A DNA stretch of 64,000 nt, taken from contig JAPNXP010000002.1 in assembly GCA_028753945.1 (NCBI GenBank), positions 2,418,001-2,482,000 of the forward strand, read 5' to 3'. Both the position numbers and the translations under genes were made by a program. Of this stretch, positions 34,906 to 45,769 are shown piece after piece (the stretch's first letter is position 1; each line of letters begins with the position of its first letter). The notes beneath the pieces were generated by a model. The model did not search any database, was not told the DNA's origin, and saw only the letters and a list, made by a program, of their open reading frames with translations. This DNA comes from Hexactinellida sp. DTS-2022. Its lineage: Eukaryota; Porifera; Hexactinellida.

Positions 34906-35740
34906 AAATTCATGATTTATTATATTTTTGGTTTTGTAACAATCATGTATTAATCACCCATTATTATTGATAACACGTCTTAAACTTGGGTAAAATAATT
35001 GAAATGTTAGTCTTATCCCAGGTATTCTATATCTCATTGAATTTATAGAAGGGTAGATGGATGCTGAGTGTAACTATCGCAGATGCAATTACTCTTAGGA
35101 AACCCTAGATAGTTTTAGGTAGCATAGTTGTATACTATGGAACATTGCTAGCGCCTAAATTTCTTCCGGATCTCATGAAATTATTTTACTGAAATTCTAA
35201 AAAATGGATGAATTTCTAACTTGGTATGCTGATTGAGAGAAATATCATAAACTGCTTTGTTATTCATTATCACTATCAGTTAATGGAAGAAAAAAACTAA
35301 ATTAATTGGATAAATAGTAGAGAAATTCAATTTACATTATATGAATTTTCTGAGGGGACAATGGTAAATGAAAAAAATCATTCCGGGGCGGGTTTGGGCG
35401 GATGCAGAACTTATTTAAATATTTTGCTAATACAAATAACTCTATTTCCCCTGGTTTGCCCACTGTGACTCAGTTGATTATTTGAGGATATTTAAAAAAA
35501 TGAGGTACGAGTAAGATAGAAATTCCAAAAATATCCAATTCGACAACCATTCCTAATGTTAGATACATCAACACCATTTAAGGAAAGTTTCACCAGGGGG
35601 GTCAAACTTCTCCATTGGGAGCTCAGCCCCCCCCTCGTCCCACTGGATACGGGCCTGGTAACGTATATGGTTCTAAAACAGTTTGACTAAATTTTAGTCC
35701 AACTGTTTGACTAAAATTTAGTCAATTTTAGTCAACCTGT

Positions 35741-35867
35741 GGCCAGCGAGAAATTTCCATCCGGCCCGAAAACATATTTGAGAAGTACTGTAGGTATTTT
35801 AGTCACTAAAATACTTATAGTACTTCTCAAATATGTTTTCGAGCCGGATTGAAATTTCTCGCTGGCC
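35741..35867. repeat. 127-bp palindrome
   Basis: Two arms of about 62 bases: GGCCAGCGAGAAATTTCCAT at the left returns inverted at the right, with CTAAAATAC/GTATTTTAG at the centre and a 3-base loop. Just outside lies GTAGTTGGAGAAGCCTG (35888-35904), which looks like the right end of a Charlie-type hAT element, so this may be its folded core. A left terminus was not found. Confidence 0.8.
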
Positions 35868-36330
35868 GGATTGTGGCCCGAGGGCCGTAGTTGGAGAAGC
35901 CTGGTCTAAATGAACCGGTGACGAGAAATTGTAGTGTGACAGCTAATTGGGTTGGAGCTGGAATGGAATTTGATAAAGTCGTTGATCGATGAAGGAATGT
36001 TACAACTTTATTTATTCAGCTGAACGAACATTTTGTAACTCTGTAACGCGCATTAATTGTTGTATCATTATCAACATCAATTGGATTGAGTCTGTCACGA
36101 AAGATTCGCTGTCGTGACAAACTTTTGAAGAGCGATATCAAGTAGAAAAGCTAATGCCATATATTAAACAATTTGTAGTTGTTTATTGTATGTTGATATA
36201 GTATATACTGTTTATATATAGCTCCAAGTTTAAATTTAGGTTTAAGTTAAGTTTAAGTTTTGAATTAAGTTTAATTTAGAGTTAAAGTTTAATTTAAGTT
36301 TAAGAATTTTATTGAATAACTTCCTCGGCC

Positions 36331-37505
36331 TTGGATTGTTTATTCCCATAACATCCAATAAAACACTATTGGCTTTTCCTTTGTGAGCACCATCTTAAAG
36401 CTTCTTAGTGGACTTTTATAAACATGGAAAACGATTATGATATTAATATCTGGAAATCGTGTGTATTTCCACTACTCGACCAGGAATATTTCAACAAAAA
36501 AATATTTTTAATTTCATAACAAGTGTATCACCCACGCTCTCTCTACGGATATCGATATTATAAATAAAAAATTCTCAATATTAATGCCCCCGACATTTCA
36601 GCAATGTTGGTTTAGTGTGATGTAATGAGACAAGGAATATTAGAAATTCCTTTAATTAACGAATACTTGTCATTTGATTTTTTAATTAAGTGAAGATCAC
36701 TGATCAATCAGGACTAAAGTTTATTGAAGAATTACACAAATTCCTATACATATACGTATTTACTGGATCTGTATTGATTAATTAAAGGCCACCTTTGCAG
36801 GTGATTTTATATTATATGCTATATTAGGTGCATTATAATGCCTTTAGTATTTGGATATTGCTGTTTAGTCAGTAGGCTATTATTGGTTGTGGGTATGATA
36901 CTATTAGTTGGAGTGACTTCAGTTCCTGCAATTGATGTACCATTCATTAGTTCCAAATTATTTCATGCTTGGATTTCTCCTTTTATAGAAGAGTTCATTT
37001 CGTTGTATAAAAGTCTTCCAAATTCGATTTTTTTTCTGAAATACTAGCATAGAAAGTGAGAATGGATATATCTATTCACAGCAATTCCTTTGAATATTAA
37101 TTTTCCCTTTAGTCTGTGAATATTCCCCTCCGAGAAATTTTGTTGGGCCCCTTCCAGTATTAAGTTAACAAGATAGAGGAATGTCAATTTTGTAAAATTA
37201 TATTCTAAGAATTATGTTAAATTTTGAATAAACTTTAACTTAGCAGTACTTGAGTTTAAGTATATTCTAAAATTTCTGATTTAAATATACTTGACGAAAT
37301 CTTATTTTTGAGAATTTTTGATACATAAATTATCGCCCATTTTTTTTAAATATCTTGATAATTTATTAATACGAGCCCTCCTGTCCGGTCGCTTCTCGAC
37401 GGAATACTCTCTCACAAAAGTCTCTTCGCGACCTTTGTTCGTTCGTGTCAGACATTACGCATCACAATTAACAGTCGATTCGCTGCCATTCCCTCCTCAA
37501 AAATT
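36331..37505. other. No gene seen
   Basis: Two short open frames (36838-37047, 37318-37536) have no recognisable domain. No repeat ends were recognised apart from the left flank of the 37506 element. Confidence 0.4.
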
Positions 37506-40500
37506 TAGGGTAGGTCGATTTTCCACTTATTTTTGAATTTCGACTTTGGACTAGTCTAGATAGTTGGGACTTAATATGCGAATAACTGACACACAAAAAT
37601 CAGATTCCTTGGTTTAACTGTCTTTTGAAGAAATCATTTGAAAATTTCCTTTAAATTGCATTAAAAATCTCCATTTTCGAAATTTTCTGTCTAAAAATAC
37701 TGCTATTTCATAATATTTTATTATTATTATTACAAAAAAACTAAATACGCCAAGGACAGAGTCAAATAGACACTTTTAGATGTCGATGTCATCATAATGT
37801 TCACTGTAGGAGGCAAAGAAAGGCCTCATTTGGCTACTTAGACATTTGGCCAGAATGTGTTTATGTCTTGATTCAAAACCATGAATGATTTTGGAAGCTT
37901 CGGATGTCAGGTTCACTGCCATTTCAACGCTCTGAGAATGTGACGGCAGATCAGGCAACTCCAGCTTTGTCCTGTTCAGCAATGCTTCTTGAAGCTCATG
38001 GACAGAAAAGTCTTCTGTGAGAGCAGGTTCACAGATGCCAATTTGAGATAGGTTAATTAATTCTGACCAGTGGGTATTTTCAATATTGATGGTTGTGATC
38101 TTCTTCAGCCTCTTCTTTGCTGGAATCTCAGTTCTGAAACAATAAAGAATATTTTTCTCTAATATATGATTTGTCCCTATTTACTCTTTATTTTATATTG
38201 ATTTCATTATTTAGTATTTTTTGTTATTATTTATTTGTTATTCTTATATGATCGAAACTCAACTTGGATAAAACCGATTCCCTAATAAATACTTACCAAT
38301 GGAGCAAATGGACAAAATTTTGTTGAGGGCAGCTTCTCTCACTTTAAAATCATCAGATTCATCATGGAGTACAGCATATTCTCGGGCAGTAAGGCAAAAG
38401 CATTGTATTTCAGGTTCTTTGAAGCAATACTCTGGATTTCTTCAGACTGCTGCTTGATCCTTTGTATCATGTTGAAGATGTACAGCTGCTGATTGTGGAA
38501 TTTGCTATCCCTTTTGATCTCAAAACAACTGACTGCATATACTTGTACAATGAACTTAATGACCTGGTGAAGCTGATCGTGTAATTCTGGAGGGTAAGCT
38601 TCTCTGGTCCATAGACAGATCAATCTAATTGACAAGTCAACCATCTTGCATGGTTTAATGGTCTAATTTTCCAGGCAGCAAATCTTGGGCTGACTCTGCC
38701 CCTGGAAATCCCAAGCACGTACTCGAAAAGGAGCCTCTGATCGTTACTGAGATCACTCACTGTTTCATTAGAGAATTCCATGTCGTCCAGTGGGCCGCTG
38801 AGTTTGGTGAATTCCACTTGAGGTAAATATTGGTTGTCGATTGCGCAGAGTTTGGCAGGCGGATCAGTGAAAGCAGTGGGACTTTTAGTAGCATCATCAA
38901 GATTCTTGAATACAGCTCTGAAAGGAAGTTCATTCTGATGCAGTGAACAGCCAATTGTGTTCAATTTTCGCTCAATTTTATTCTCTAGAGATGTTACAAG
39001 GCCTCGCTCCCAACCAGTGTTTGTACTTGTGTTGTCAAGGAGGACAGCCTTAAGAGTATCAACGCTGGTAAATTCATCCAAAACACTAGCAACTTCTTCG
39101 CCAAGAACAATTCCTGTCGCACCTTTGATTGGGATGAGTCTGTGAGTAAGATATGTTCCACTTTGAGTTCCCGGCTCCATTGTGAAAGTCAAATGGTGCT
39201 CTTGTCCCTTCCTTCCTTCATTTTAGTTTCCCCATTTTCATCCTTGACTTCTCAGTACAGCAAAGTGCCATTGTCAACTTTTCCATCAACCCCAACACAG
39301 ATAAAATTATCCCGATCCTCATAGTGCTTTTTCCTAACTTTTTACTTTTATTCTAGCTTTCTCCCTGTCCATTTTCGATTTATCAACTATGATCTGTTTC
39401 ACATCAAGTTCAGGCTTAAGCAGGTCCATGTCTTGTAAGTCCAGGAGGAAGTCATTAGCTAGGCACGCCCCAAAAGTGGGAGGAAACATCACCCCTGATA
39501 AGTTCCATGGCATATCTAGGAGTTTTAAAATAGCTGTAAGCTCCAATTGGATGCTCCTTAGGCTTGAACTCTTCAACTACACTTCCTTCACCACCAGATG
39601 ACTGAAATAAGAAAAATATAAAAAGCACCAAATGAGATTATGTGTAAATATAATTATATTACCTGCCCTGAATCTTCTGTCCGACTTTGTAAAGAACTAT
39701 CTTGATTATATGTAGAGGCGAAATTAAAACTACTTCCTGCTGCGTTTAAATCTGTCTCCGTAGTCTTTCTCCTTCGGCTGCAGTCCTCTGGCATCTCTTT
39801 ACATCACTTTGGTCTTCTGATCCTAGTTGGAAAGTGCCCTTGGGTCCTATTTTAGCCCTCTGATCTCTCAAGTATTCCCTGTCTTGTTTAGGAACCTGTA
39901 ACAAAGTAGTGTAAATTCATCACGGATTTAACATAGGGAGATAAGTCCAGAAAAAATATTAATTTCTATTACCAGGGAAAGGAAGATTACGAGAGAAAAT
40001 GTGGATATTTTGCAATTACAAGCATATAATTTCCTTCCAACTTAATTACAAGTTACCTACGTATTGCATAAAGTAAAGACAGAAACTAAAAAATAAATAT
40101 CATTACTTTTCTTTTTTAGGACAAGTGCAGATTATGTGCGTTCTTTGACAATTTTCTTCATAGCACTTCACAGCATTGACGTCACAGCTACGAACAGGGA
40201 GCTTACAGGTGCAAGCAGAAATGTCATACAGCTCATCCAACTTTTCCTCCAGATTTTGTTCCTGGGCTGTTGAAAGAGATTTCCTGTTTATCTCTTTTGC
40301 TTTCTTGAAGCACACCCTATCAACCATTTTAACTACATAATAATCCTCATATAGGGGCAACCGTGGGTTCACTGCCTGCCAGATCTCAATCACATCCTTT
40401 GCTATCACTTTTGAAATATCATAGTCTTTCAAAATGGAAAGCTGGCCACAAAACCTTTTTGCACTATCACTTAGCCTTAACACTGCACTGACTGCAGACT

Positions 40501-40750
40501 TGCGTTTTCTATCCATTTTTAGGTAAATCTGAAAATATATACTGCTAAAATTTAAGAAAAGTAATAATAATTAAGAAAAGTGTAATAAACTTTCTAGAAT
40601 GAGGCATTAAGTTTTACAATTAATTGGAAAATCTTTTAATCCTTTTCCTCAAAATCCCCAGTAAAAGCTATGAATGTGAATTTTGTTGTGAGTTTTTATC
40701 CTATTAAGTCCAAACTATCTAGACTCTTCCAAGATCAAAAACCTACCCTA
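37506..40750 (-). mobile_element. Unclassified TIR transposon, TAGGGTAGGT termini
   Basis: A 3.25-kb unit bounded by an inverted pair. The left TAGGGTAGGT…AGTCTAGATAGTTGGGACTT (37506-37575) matches, inverted, the right end AAGTCCAAACTATCTAGACT…ACCTACCCTA (40700-40750). Flanks read CTCAAAAAT (37496-37504) and CTCAAAAT (40751-40758), consistent with an 8-9-bp target duplication carrying one slip. It encloses a four-exon gene on the - strand. The flank length and the CxxH-like motif of its protein suggest a hAT relative, but I cannot assign a named superfamily. Confidence 0.75.
37776..40516 (-). pseudogene. Transposase-like gene of unplaced family, four exons, decayed
   Basis: Exon 1 (40516-about 40106) starts MDRKRKSAVSAVLRL and ends in a cysteine cluster (CTC…C…C…C…CTC) before a GTAATG donor. 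Exon 2 (about 39892-39662) follows TTGTTACAG. Exon 3 (39600-about 38298) follows TTATTTCAG and carries NFICVGVDGKVDNGTLLY, then EPGTQSGTYLTHRLIP, LKAVLLDNTSTNTGWERG, IGCSLHQNELPFRAVFKNLD, LSNDQRLLFEYVLGI and LNHARWLT, then a GTAAGT donor. Exon 4 (38135-37776) reads ELPDLPSHSQSVEMAVNLTSEASKI and ends IDI-stop. I recognise this set of blocks as a protein family scattered through invertebrate genomes, usually unnamed. VDG and DNTSTNTG followed by CxxH recall the acidic motifs and CxxH of hAT nucleases. At least four stops or shifts show decay. Function is inferred from context. Confidence 0.75.
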
Positions 40751-40861
40751 CTCAAAATATCATTTTCATATTAAATATGTTAAACCTGTGTGACTTTTCA
40801 TGTACTCAATTCAGTATGCTGCTATAGTGCTATTTTGAGCCAAGTATGTCAACTAATTTAC

Positions 40862-41166
40862 TACAGTACACCTTCGCTAATTCGAACAGGCGAAACCAAA
40901 ATATTCTACTAATAAATGTGGGGAAAAAATCGTAAATTGCATTGGAAGTATTAAAAATATGTCTCAGGCAAGTATTTTAAGGAGTACAATAGATGTTTAG
41001 TGCGGATTAACAAGGTTTGTACAAGTTTGGTTCGGATTATCGATATTCTCATTTATAGATGCCCATAGAAAATGCATTACTTCACTAATCCGAACGAATT
41101 CACTAATTGGAACAAAAGATTTTGGATTCGGAACACCTCTGTTCGGATTAGCGAGGGTGTACTGTA
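40862..41166. mobile_element. Pogo/Tigger-type MITE (CGCTAATTCGAAC family)
   Basis: A 305-bp TA-bounded element from TACAGTACACCTTCGCTAAT to GATTAGCGAGGGTGTACTGTA, with TCGGATTA / CACTAATCCGAACG words repeated inside. Non-coding. Confidence 0.85.
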
Positions 41167-41925
41167 TTGCTATTTACTAACGGAGGATTTATGCTCATGC
41201 ATTATAATTTTTTGATAATTATTTATTCGCTGCATTACTGTCATCAATATGTCATTTATTGTGCAGAAAATTTGGGTAGTAAATCGTTGACTGACTATAA
41301 CAGTAATATTGTGCATACTTTTGTGATTGACGTGAGCTTGATACACACGAATGGAAGTAAACTGATGGAAACCAACCTGGATTAATCAAAGTTTGCAATT
41401 TAGGAAATAATGTAGGTGAAGATTAAATCACCAAACCTCATTAGTTGCAATGTGGCAACAGTAGGAGGTTACATTTTTGAAATGCCTGGCACAAATTAAA
41501 TTAAAATTATAAACATTTGTAGAGACATGCAATACAATCTATTTTATAATGTGGCAAAATTGTGTAACGATTTAATCAAAATTGTAAGAATTGAATCAAA
41601 ATTAGTCCCCACGTGGCGTCATAATCCCATAAATCGGTACACCTTTGTCCCAATGTTGCATGTTGTTGTGTTATCATCTAAAATTATGGGTGAATCGGAT
41701 AAAAACTGACAGAGGTATTCCAAAATATGTGCTTTTATGACGTCATAGCCCAATTCTTTCAGAAAACCAATAAATCGTTGTCAGTGTGTAGCATTACCAT
41801 GCATGTAATTTTTAAAATTCTTAGATATCATGTTATTTTCTATTAATTCCTGTCAAACAAACAAACAAACAAACAAACAAACACACACACATACACGACA
41901 ACAATTTTGCTTTTATTATATAGAT
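41167..41925. other. No gene seen; CAAA/CACA tract
   Basis: No coding region recognised. A CAAA tract followed by CACA (41853-41893) leads into CAACAATTTTGCTTTTATTA, similar to the tract at 10563-10620, and both may be tails of one retroelement family. Confidence 0.4.
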
Positions 41926-42037
41926 CAGCGTTTCTCAACCGGGGCCACGAGGCCTTCGCCACGAGGCTTTTTATTGAAGGGTAGGGGGCCACGGGCCGGT
42001 AGGGGGGCCACGGACCATTAAAGGTTGAGAACCACTG
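41926..42037. mobile_element. Charlie-type hAT MITE beside an importin exon, 8-bp TSD
   Basis: A 112-bp GC-rich element from CAGCGTTTCTCAACC to GGTTGAGAACCACTG, flanked by exact ATATAGAT (41918-41925, 42038-42045). CAGTG-TTCTCAACC ends are the classic Charlie-group hAT signature. It ends 37 bp before the importin exon at 42075. Confidence 0.95.
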
Positions 42038-42074
42038 ATATAGATGTTTGCGTTGTTCTATTATTTTTCTTTAG

Positions 42075-42711
42075 GTTGTTTGTGAAGCGACACAAAGTCA
42101 AGATATACAAGTTAGGGTTGCAGCTTTGCAAAATCTTGTTAAAATTATGTCTCTATATTATCATTATATGGAACAATATATGGCACCTGCTTTATTTGCT
42201 ATTACTATTGATGCTATGAAATCTGAGCTTGACGATATCTCACTTCAAGGAATTGAATTTTGGTCAACAGTTTGCGATGAGGAAGATAGCCTTTCATACG
42301 AAATAGAAGAAGCTGCTCGTCAAGGTCGACAACCCTCTCGAATTAGTAAACAGTATGTCAGAGGGGCTCTTCAATATTTGGTGCCAATTTTACAGGAACT
42401 AATGACAAGGCAAGACGAAGTTGATGATGATGATGAGTGGAACCCATGCAAAGCTGCTGGTGTATGTATCATGTTAATGGCCAATGTTGCTGAAAACGAT
42501 ATTGTTGATAAGGTCATGCCATTCATTGATTCAAATATCAAGAGCGATGACTGGAGATATAGAGAAGCGGCTGTAATGTGTCTCGGGTCTATATTAGATG
42601 GGCCTGATGAAGAAACACTTAGCACCATTGTAAACCAAGCCCTTGGATTAATGATTGACCTATTAAGTGATTCTATGGTTCCAGTTAGAGATACTGCAGC
42701 ATGGACTATAG
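42075..42711 (+). CDS. Importin subunit beta-1, internal exon (HEAT repeats, about residues 206-417)
   Basis: This 637-nt exon starts after TTTTTCTTTAG in phase 0 and ends …TGGACTATAG|GTATAT in phase 1. It encodes [72 protein letters not shown], the acidic loop [34 protein letters not shown] and [11 protein letters not shown]. The acidic loop is the part of importin beta-1 that contributes to RanGTP and importin-alpha contacts. Identity with animal importin beta is very high and no lesion is seen. It follows 17505-17701 directly in the protein. The next exon (expected to start with the RICE… motif) was not found before 64000. Reading past the donor stays open to 42866, but that tail is intron. 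Confidence 0.97.
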
Positions 42712-43630
42712 GTATATTCTTTCTCAGAGATATAAATCTCATATTTATATTTGTAAACTATCTTCTCGTTTATAACGCTTTTTGGAAACTAAATTTACTG
42801 ACAATACTTTATTTTTTATATAAATTTGCTCGAAATTCCAAATCTTCCAAATGTTATAATAGGTAAACAAGGGGTCTACGACAATTAATCACGAACAGTT
42901 CATAACGAAAATTCATCACCTTTAATATTTCATCACGGCGACAATTCAACCCTAGGTTTAATATGTCAGAATTTATTCTAAAAGTGGAAAGTTATAGAAA
43001 GTTATAATGCTAGTCATAGTAGAAATTACTTAGAAATTATAACAAAATCAAATTCCTTTCAGAGTTTGGCAATGATTCTTTCAGCAATATTGTTCAAGAT
43101 ACTCATAATTCGTTCATCACAACATTGATATTTTTTCCTTTTTGACAGAGGCTCATGGCCTCCGATGAGCTGCTGTACTTCTATCTCTTTTAACATCTAC
43201 TGCTTCCTTATAAACTCGATGAAACGAAAGACGTTTGGTACTTGAGCACCAATAAGGGACTGAAAACGCGATGAAATCCCTCGATTTGGTCCCTCGATGT
43301 ATGAACTAAATACTAATTTCAATCTGGTGTCCGGATAAACCGCACAAGGTCCCTCTTGAATAAGATAAATCGTGACCTACGTTATATAAGACCATACTGC
43401 TACCTTGAACCATAATTACTTGAAAAGGCTGAAGTTTGTTTCCCATAAATTTCAAATACAAAAGTATTGTGTCCCTACTATTTAAATCAATTTCTCTACC
43501 ATACAAAGCACTTAGATAATATTCCTAAATACTTACACTTTGAGTAATTATATTTAATTCAAGATATTATAATTATAATATCTTGAAATATAATTAGGTA
43601 ATAATGGAAAAGTACAATTATATATACAGG
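42712..43630. other. Importin intron; nothing recognised
   Basis: AT-rich intronic sequence after the GTATAT donor. No exon-like or repeat-like structure was recognised. Confidence 0.5.
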
Positions 43631-43959
43631 TACAGTAGATTCCGGTTATAGAACATACTCGATGTAAGAACATTATCAGAGGCGTGCTGGGTCCAAGGGG
43701 CCCAGGCGGGATTAAGACCTTACTACTACTCCGAATTTTTCCGGGGGCCCTACGGGCCCACGGTAAGCAACTTTCCAGCTGGTCCGGACGGGGGCCCGGG
43801 CGGGATTCCCGCCTGCCAATGGCCAGCACGTCCCTGAACATTATATTGAAAACAGTGCCTTATACACCTATATATTTTATGCCTGTTTTAAGAAAATGTC
43901 GTTTATAAGAACATTATATGCAGTTCCCGACGATGTTATTATATCCGGCATCCACTGTA
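43631..43959. mobile_element. Pogo/Tigger-type MITE carrying a nested hAT MITE
   Basis: Bounded by TACAGTAGATTCCGGTTATA and TATATCCGGCATCCACTGTA. The word GTAAGAACATTAT / ATAAGAACATTATATG recurs inside. A GC-rich hAT MITE (43677-43836) is inserted in it. Without that insert it is about 160 bp. Confidence 0.85.
43677..43836. mobile_element. GC-rich hAT MITE, 8-bp TSD
   Basis: A 160-bp element from CAGAGGCGTGCTGG to CCAGCACGTCCCTG, flanked by exact AACATTAT (43669-43676, 43837-43844). Its base composition is far above the surroundings, with inverted GGGGCCCAGGCGGGATT-like words. Confidence 0.9.
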
Positions 43960-43966
43960 TAGCCAG

Positions 43967-44606
43967 CAGACATGGGGTCAAATACATGTGTTGTATTTGT
44001 GTTTAAGAGTATTTAAATATATTTTTTCAAGTATTTGAACTGAATATGTATTTTAACTTTCTCTAAATGAGAGTATTTATATTTAAATACTATCAAAAAG
44101 TTTTTGAAATATCCAAATGTTATATAAATACAATCAAATATTAATTATACACCCATGATAAGTTCATGTTATTCATATACGAGGTAAATTGATATTTTAG
44201 TTTTTACCCAACAACTATGGCAAAGTCACACTCATTGATTTCCAGATTTTCCAATGTGCCTGAAGGCGTTTAAGGCAATTTTTTCATGGTTTGATTATAT
44301 CATCAAAAAGTGAATTTCATATTCATAGTCAGTTAGAGACGGAGACGGGTGGATAGAGAATTTTGTTGAATATAATAACCATGGTCCAGGCTGGATCGTA
44401 TTTGAATATGTTAAATTAGCATCGGTTTTTGCGAATTTTATTTGTATTTGTATTTAAATACATTGTCATTCAAGAGTATTTGTATTTGTATTTGTATTTA
44501 AATACATTGTCATTCAAGAGTATTTGTATTTAAATACATTGTCATTCAAGAGTATTTCTATTTGTATTTGTATTAATACTTTTCAAAGTATTTGACCCCA
44601 TGTCTG
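43967..44606. mobile_element. hAT MITE with GTATTTAAATAC repeats, 8-bp TSD
   Basis: A 640-bp element from CAGACATGGGGTCAAATACA to GTATTTGACCCCATGTCTG, flanked by exact ATAGCCAG (43959-43966, 44607-44614). Near the right end are three direct copies of a 32-bp unit containing GTATTTAAATACATTGTCAT. Confidence 0.92.
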
Positions 44607-44619
44607 ATAGCCAGTGGTG

Positions 44620-45769
44620 TACACTAACCGCCAAAAGTATTTGTACAGCAATAATTTTTATTCAGACTTTGGAGGTTATACCAGCATAATAACATTAGTA
44701 GATGCTACAAAATGGCTATTTACATGAAACGGTAAATAAAGTATAATAAAACAAAAAAACACTTGTGTCACTTCATGGATATTTGCTAAATTGAATTGAA
44801 ATCAGAATATTTTGTAATGTATATCTATAATAAGATATTTATAGTCATTTCAGAGTAGTTTATAGAGCCGTTAATAAGTTACCAGACAAGTATTGTGTGT
44901 GTATTAAATAGAGATGCACCGGATCCACTATTTTGGTTCCGGCCGGATCCGGATCTCGCCGGATCCTGGATCTGCAAATCCGGCCGGATCCGGATTTTAC
45001 CGGATCCGGATCCGCCTTTGCATATTCCATCAGTCTACCACGGACTTGTTAGATGATATGAACACGATGTAGGGAATACAAGACTCTAACATATCTTAAG
45101 ATAAAAATTAATGTATTATAGTTGTCACGTACACACTAAATCAAAATACTAACTGAGTCCAGCTTACAGTTTTTATGTACGTACCAACCGAAATATAATA
45201 GATATATTTACTAGAGAATAAAAATCGGTAGGTCTTATCCGAGGAACTTTTTATCCGATTAGGTATTAACCGAATATTTTATAATGCATTTGATAGGGGG
45301 AAAAATCAATATTAGAGAATAGTGCGTATTATCCCATAGTACATTTTAAGCTGAGTAGTTTTCTAAGCGAATTCCACTGTAACTAATTGTCTATTCAAAA
45401 TAATAAATTTTTTAAGCAATCCTGATCAAACGTGAGTTCGAAGTTTCTTATCCATATTTTCCTCAAACTGTCAATCAAAGATATTTAAATAGTTTATGTC
45501 TCCTATTACTTCATAAAATTAAAATAAATTTGAATTGGCGTAGAGCATTGAATATTTTTTGTAAGTAATTAGAGGCTACTTTGATTAATAGAATCAATTA
45601 AACACTTGATACGCATACAGATTCGGATCCGGTGGATCCGGTAACCTCATCTCGGATCCGGCCGGATCCCGGATCCACAAAAAATGGGGAAATCCGACCG
45701 GATCCAGGATCCGGTGCACCTCTAGTATTAAAATCCCTATTGTTCAAATACTTTTGGCTGGTTAGTGTA
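44620..45769. mobile_element. Tc1-like MITE, interrupted by a hAT
   Basis: Ends TACACTAACCGCCAAAAGTA and TACTTTTGGCTGGTTAGTGTA form an inverted pair, and the same ends bound 59905-60448 and, diverged, 57761-58329. Internal CAGCATAATAACATTAGTAG and CACTTCATGGATATT are shared. The family is about 330-570 bp without inserts. The hAT 44909-45724 lies inside. Class is inferred from TA-flanked ends. Confidence 0.8.
44909..45724. mobile_element. hAT element with CCGGATCC arrays, 8-bp TSD
   Basis: An 816-bp element from TAGAGATGCACCGGATCC to GGATCCGGTGCACCTCTA, flanked by exact GTATTAAA (44901-44908, 45725-45732). Each end has a roughly 100-bp array of palindromic GGATCCGG/CCGGCCGGATCC words (about ten copies on the left). 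The centre is AT-rich and non-coding. A second, larger copy is at 47941-49329. Confidence 0.95.

Larger units (their letters stand above)
31153..36330. mobile_element. Putative 5.2-kb TIR element with SANT/Myb fragment (Harbinger-like)
   Basis: The left end GGGGGTTATTCACTAAACTT followed by CTTGAACTTAAACTTAAAC (31157-31196) returns inverted at 36220-36328 (TTTAAGTTTAAGAATTTTAT…TGAATAACTTCC). Both are followed inwards by tracts of AACTTAAA words. The span contains a fragment resembling the Myb/SANT-like protein of PIF/Harbinger elements (31723), which supports that class. No nuclease gene was recognised. Nested insertions include the Tigger-type MITE 33164-33541 and the P-derived MITE 33857-34523. 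Confidence 0.5.

Noticed and set aside
37318..37536. 72-residue frame left of the unplaced transposon
   Set aside because: It runs across the transposon's left terminus, so it cannot be a real gene product of either.
42371..42742. Long open frame on the - strand
   Set aside because: It is antisense to the intact importin exon 42075-42711 and has no domain of its own.
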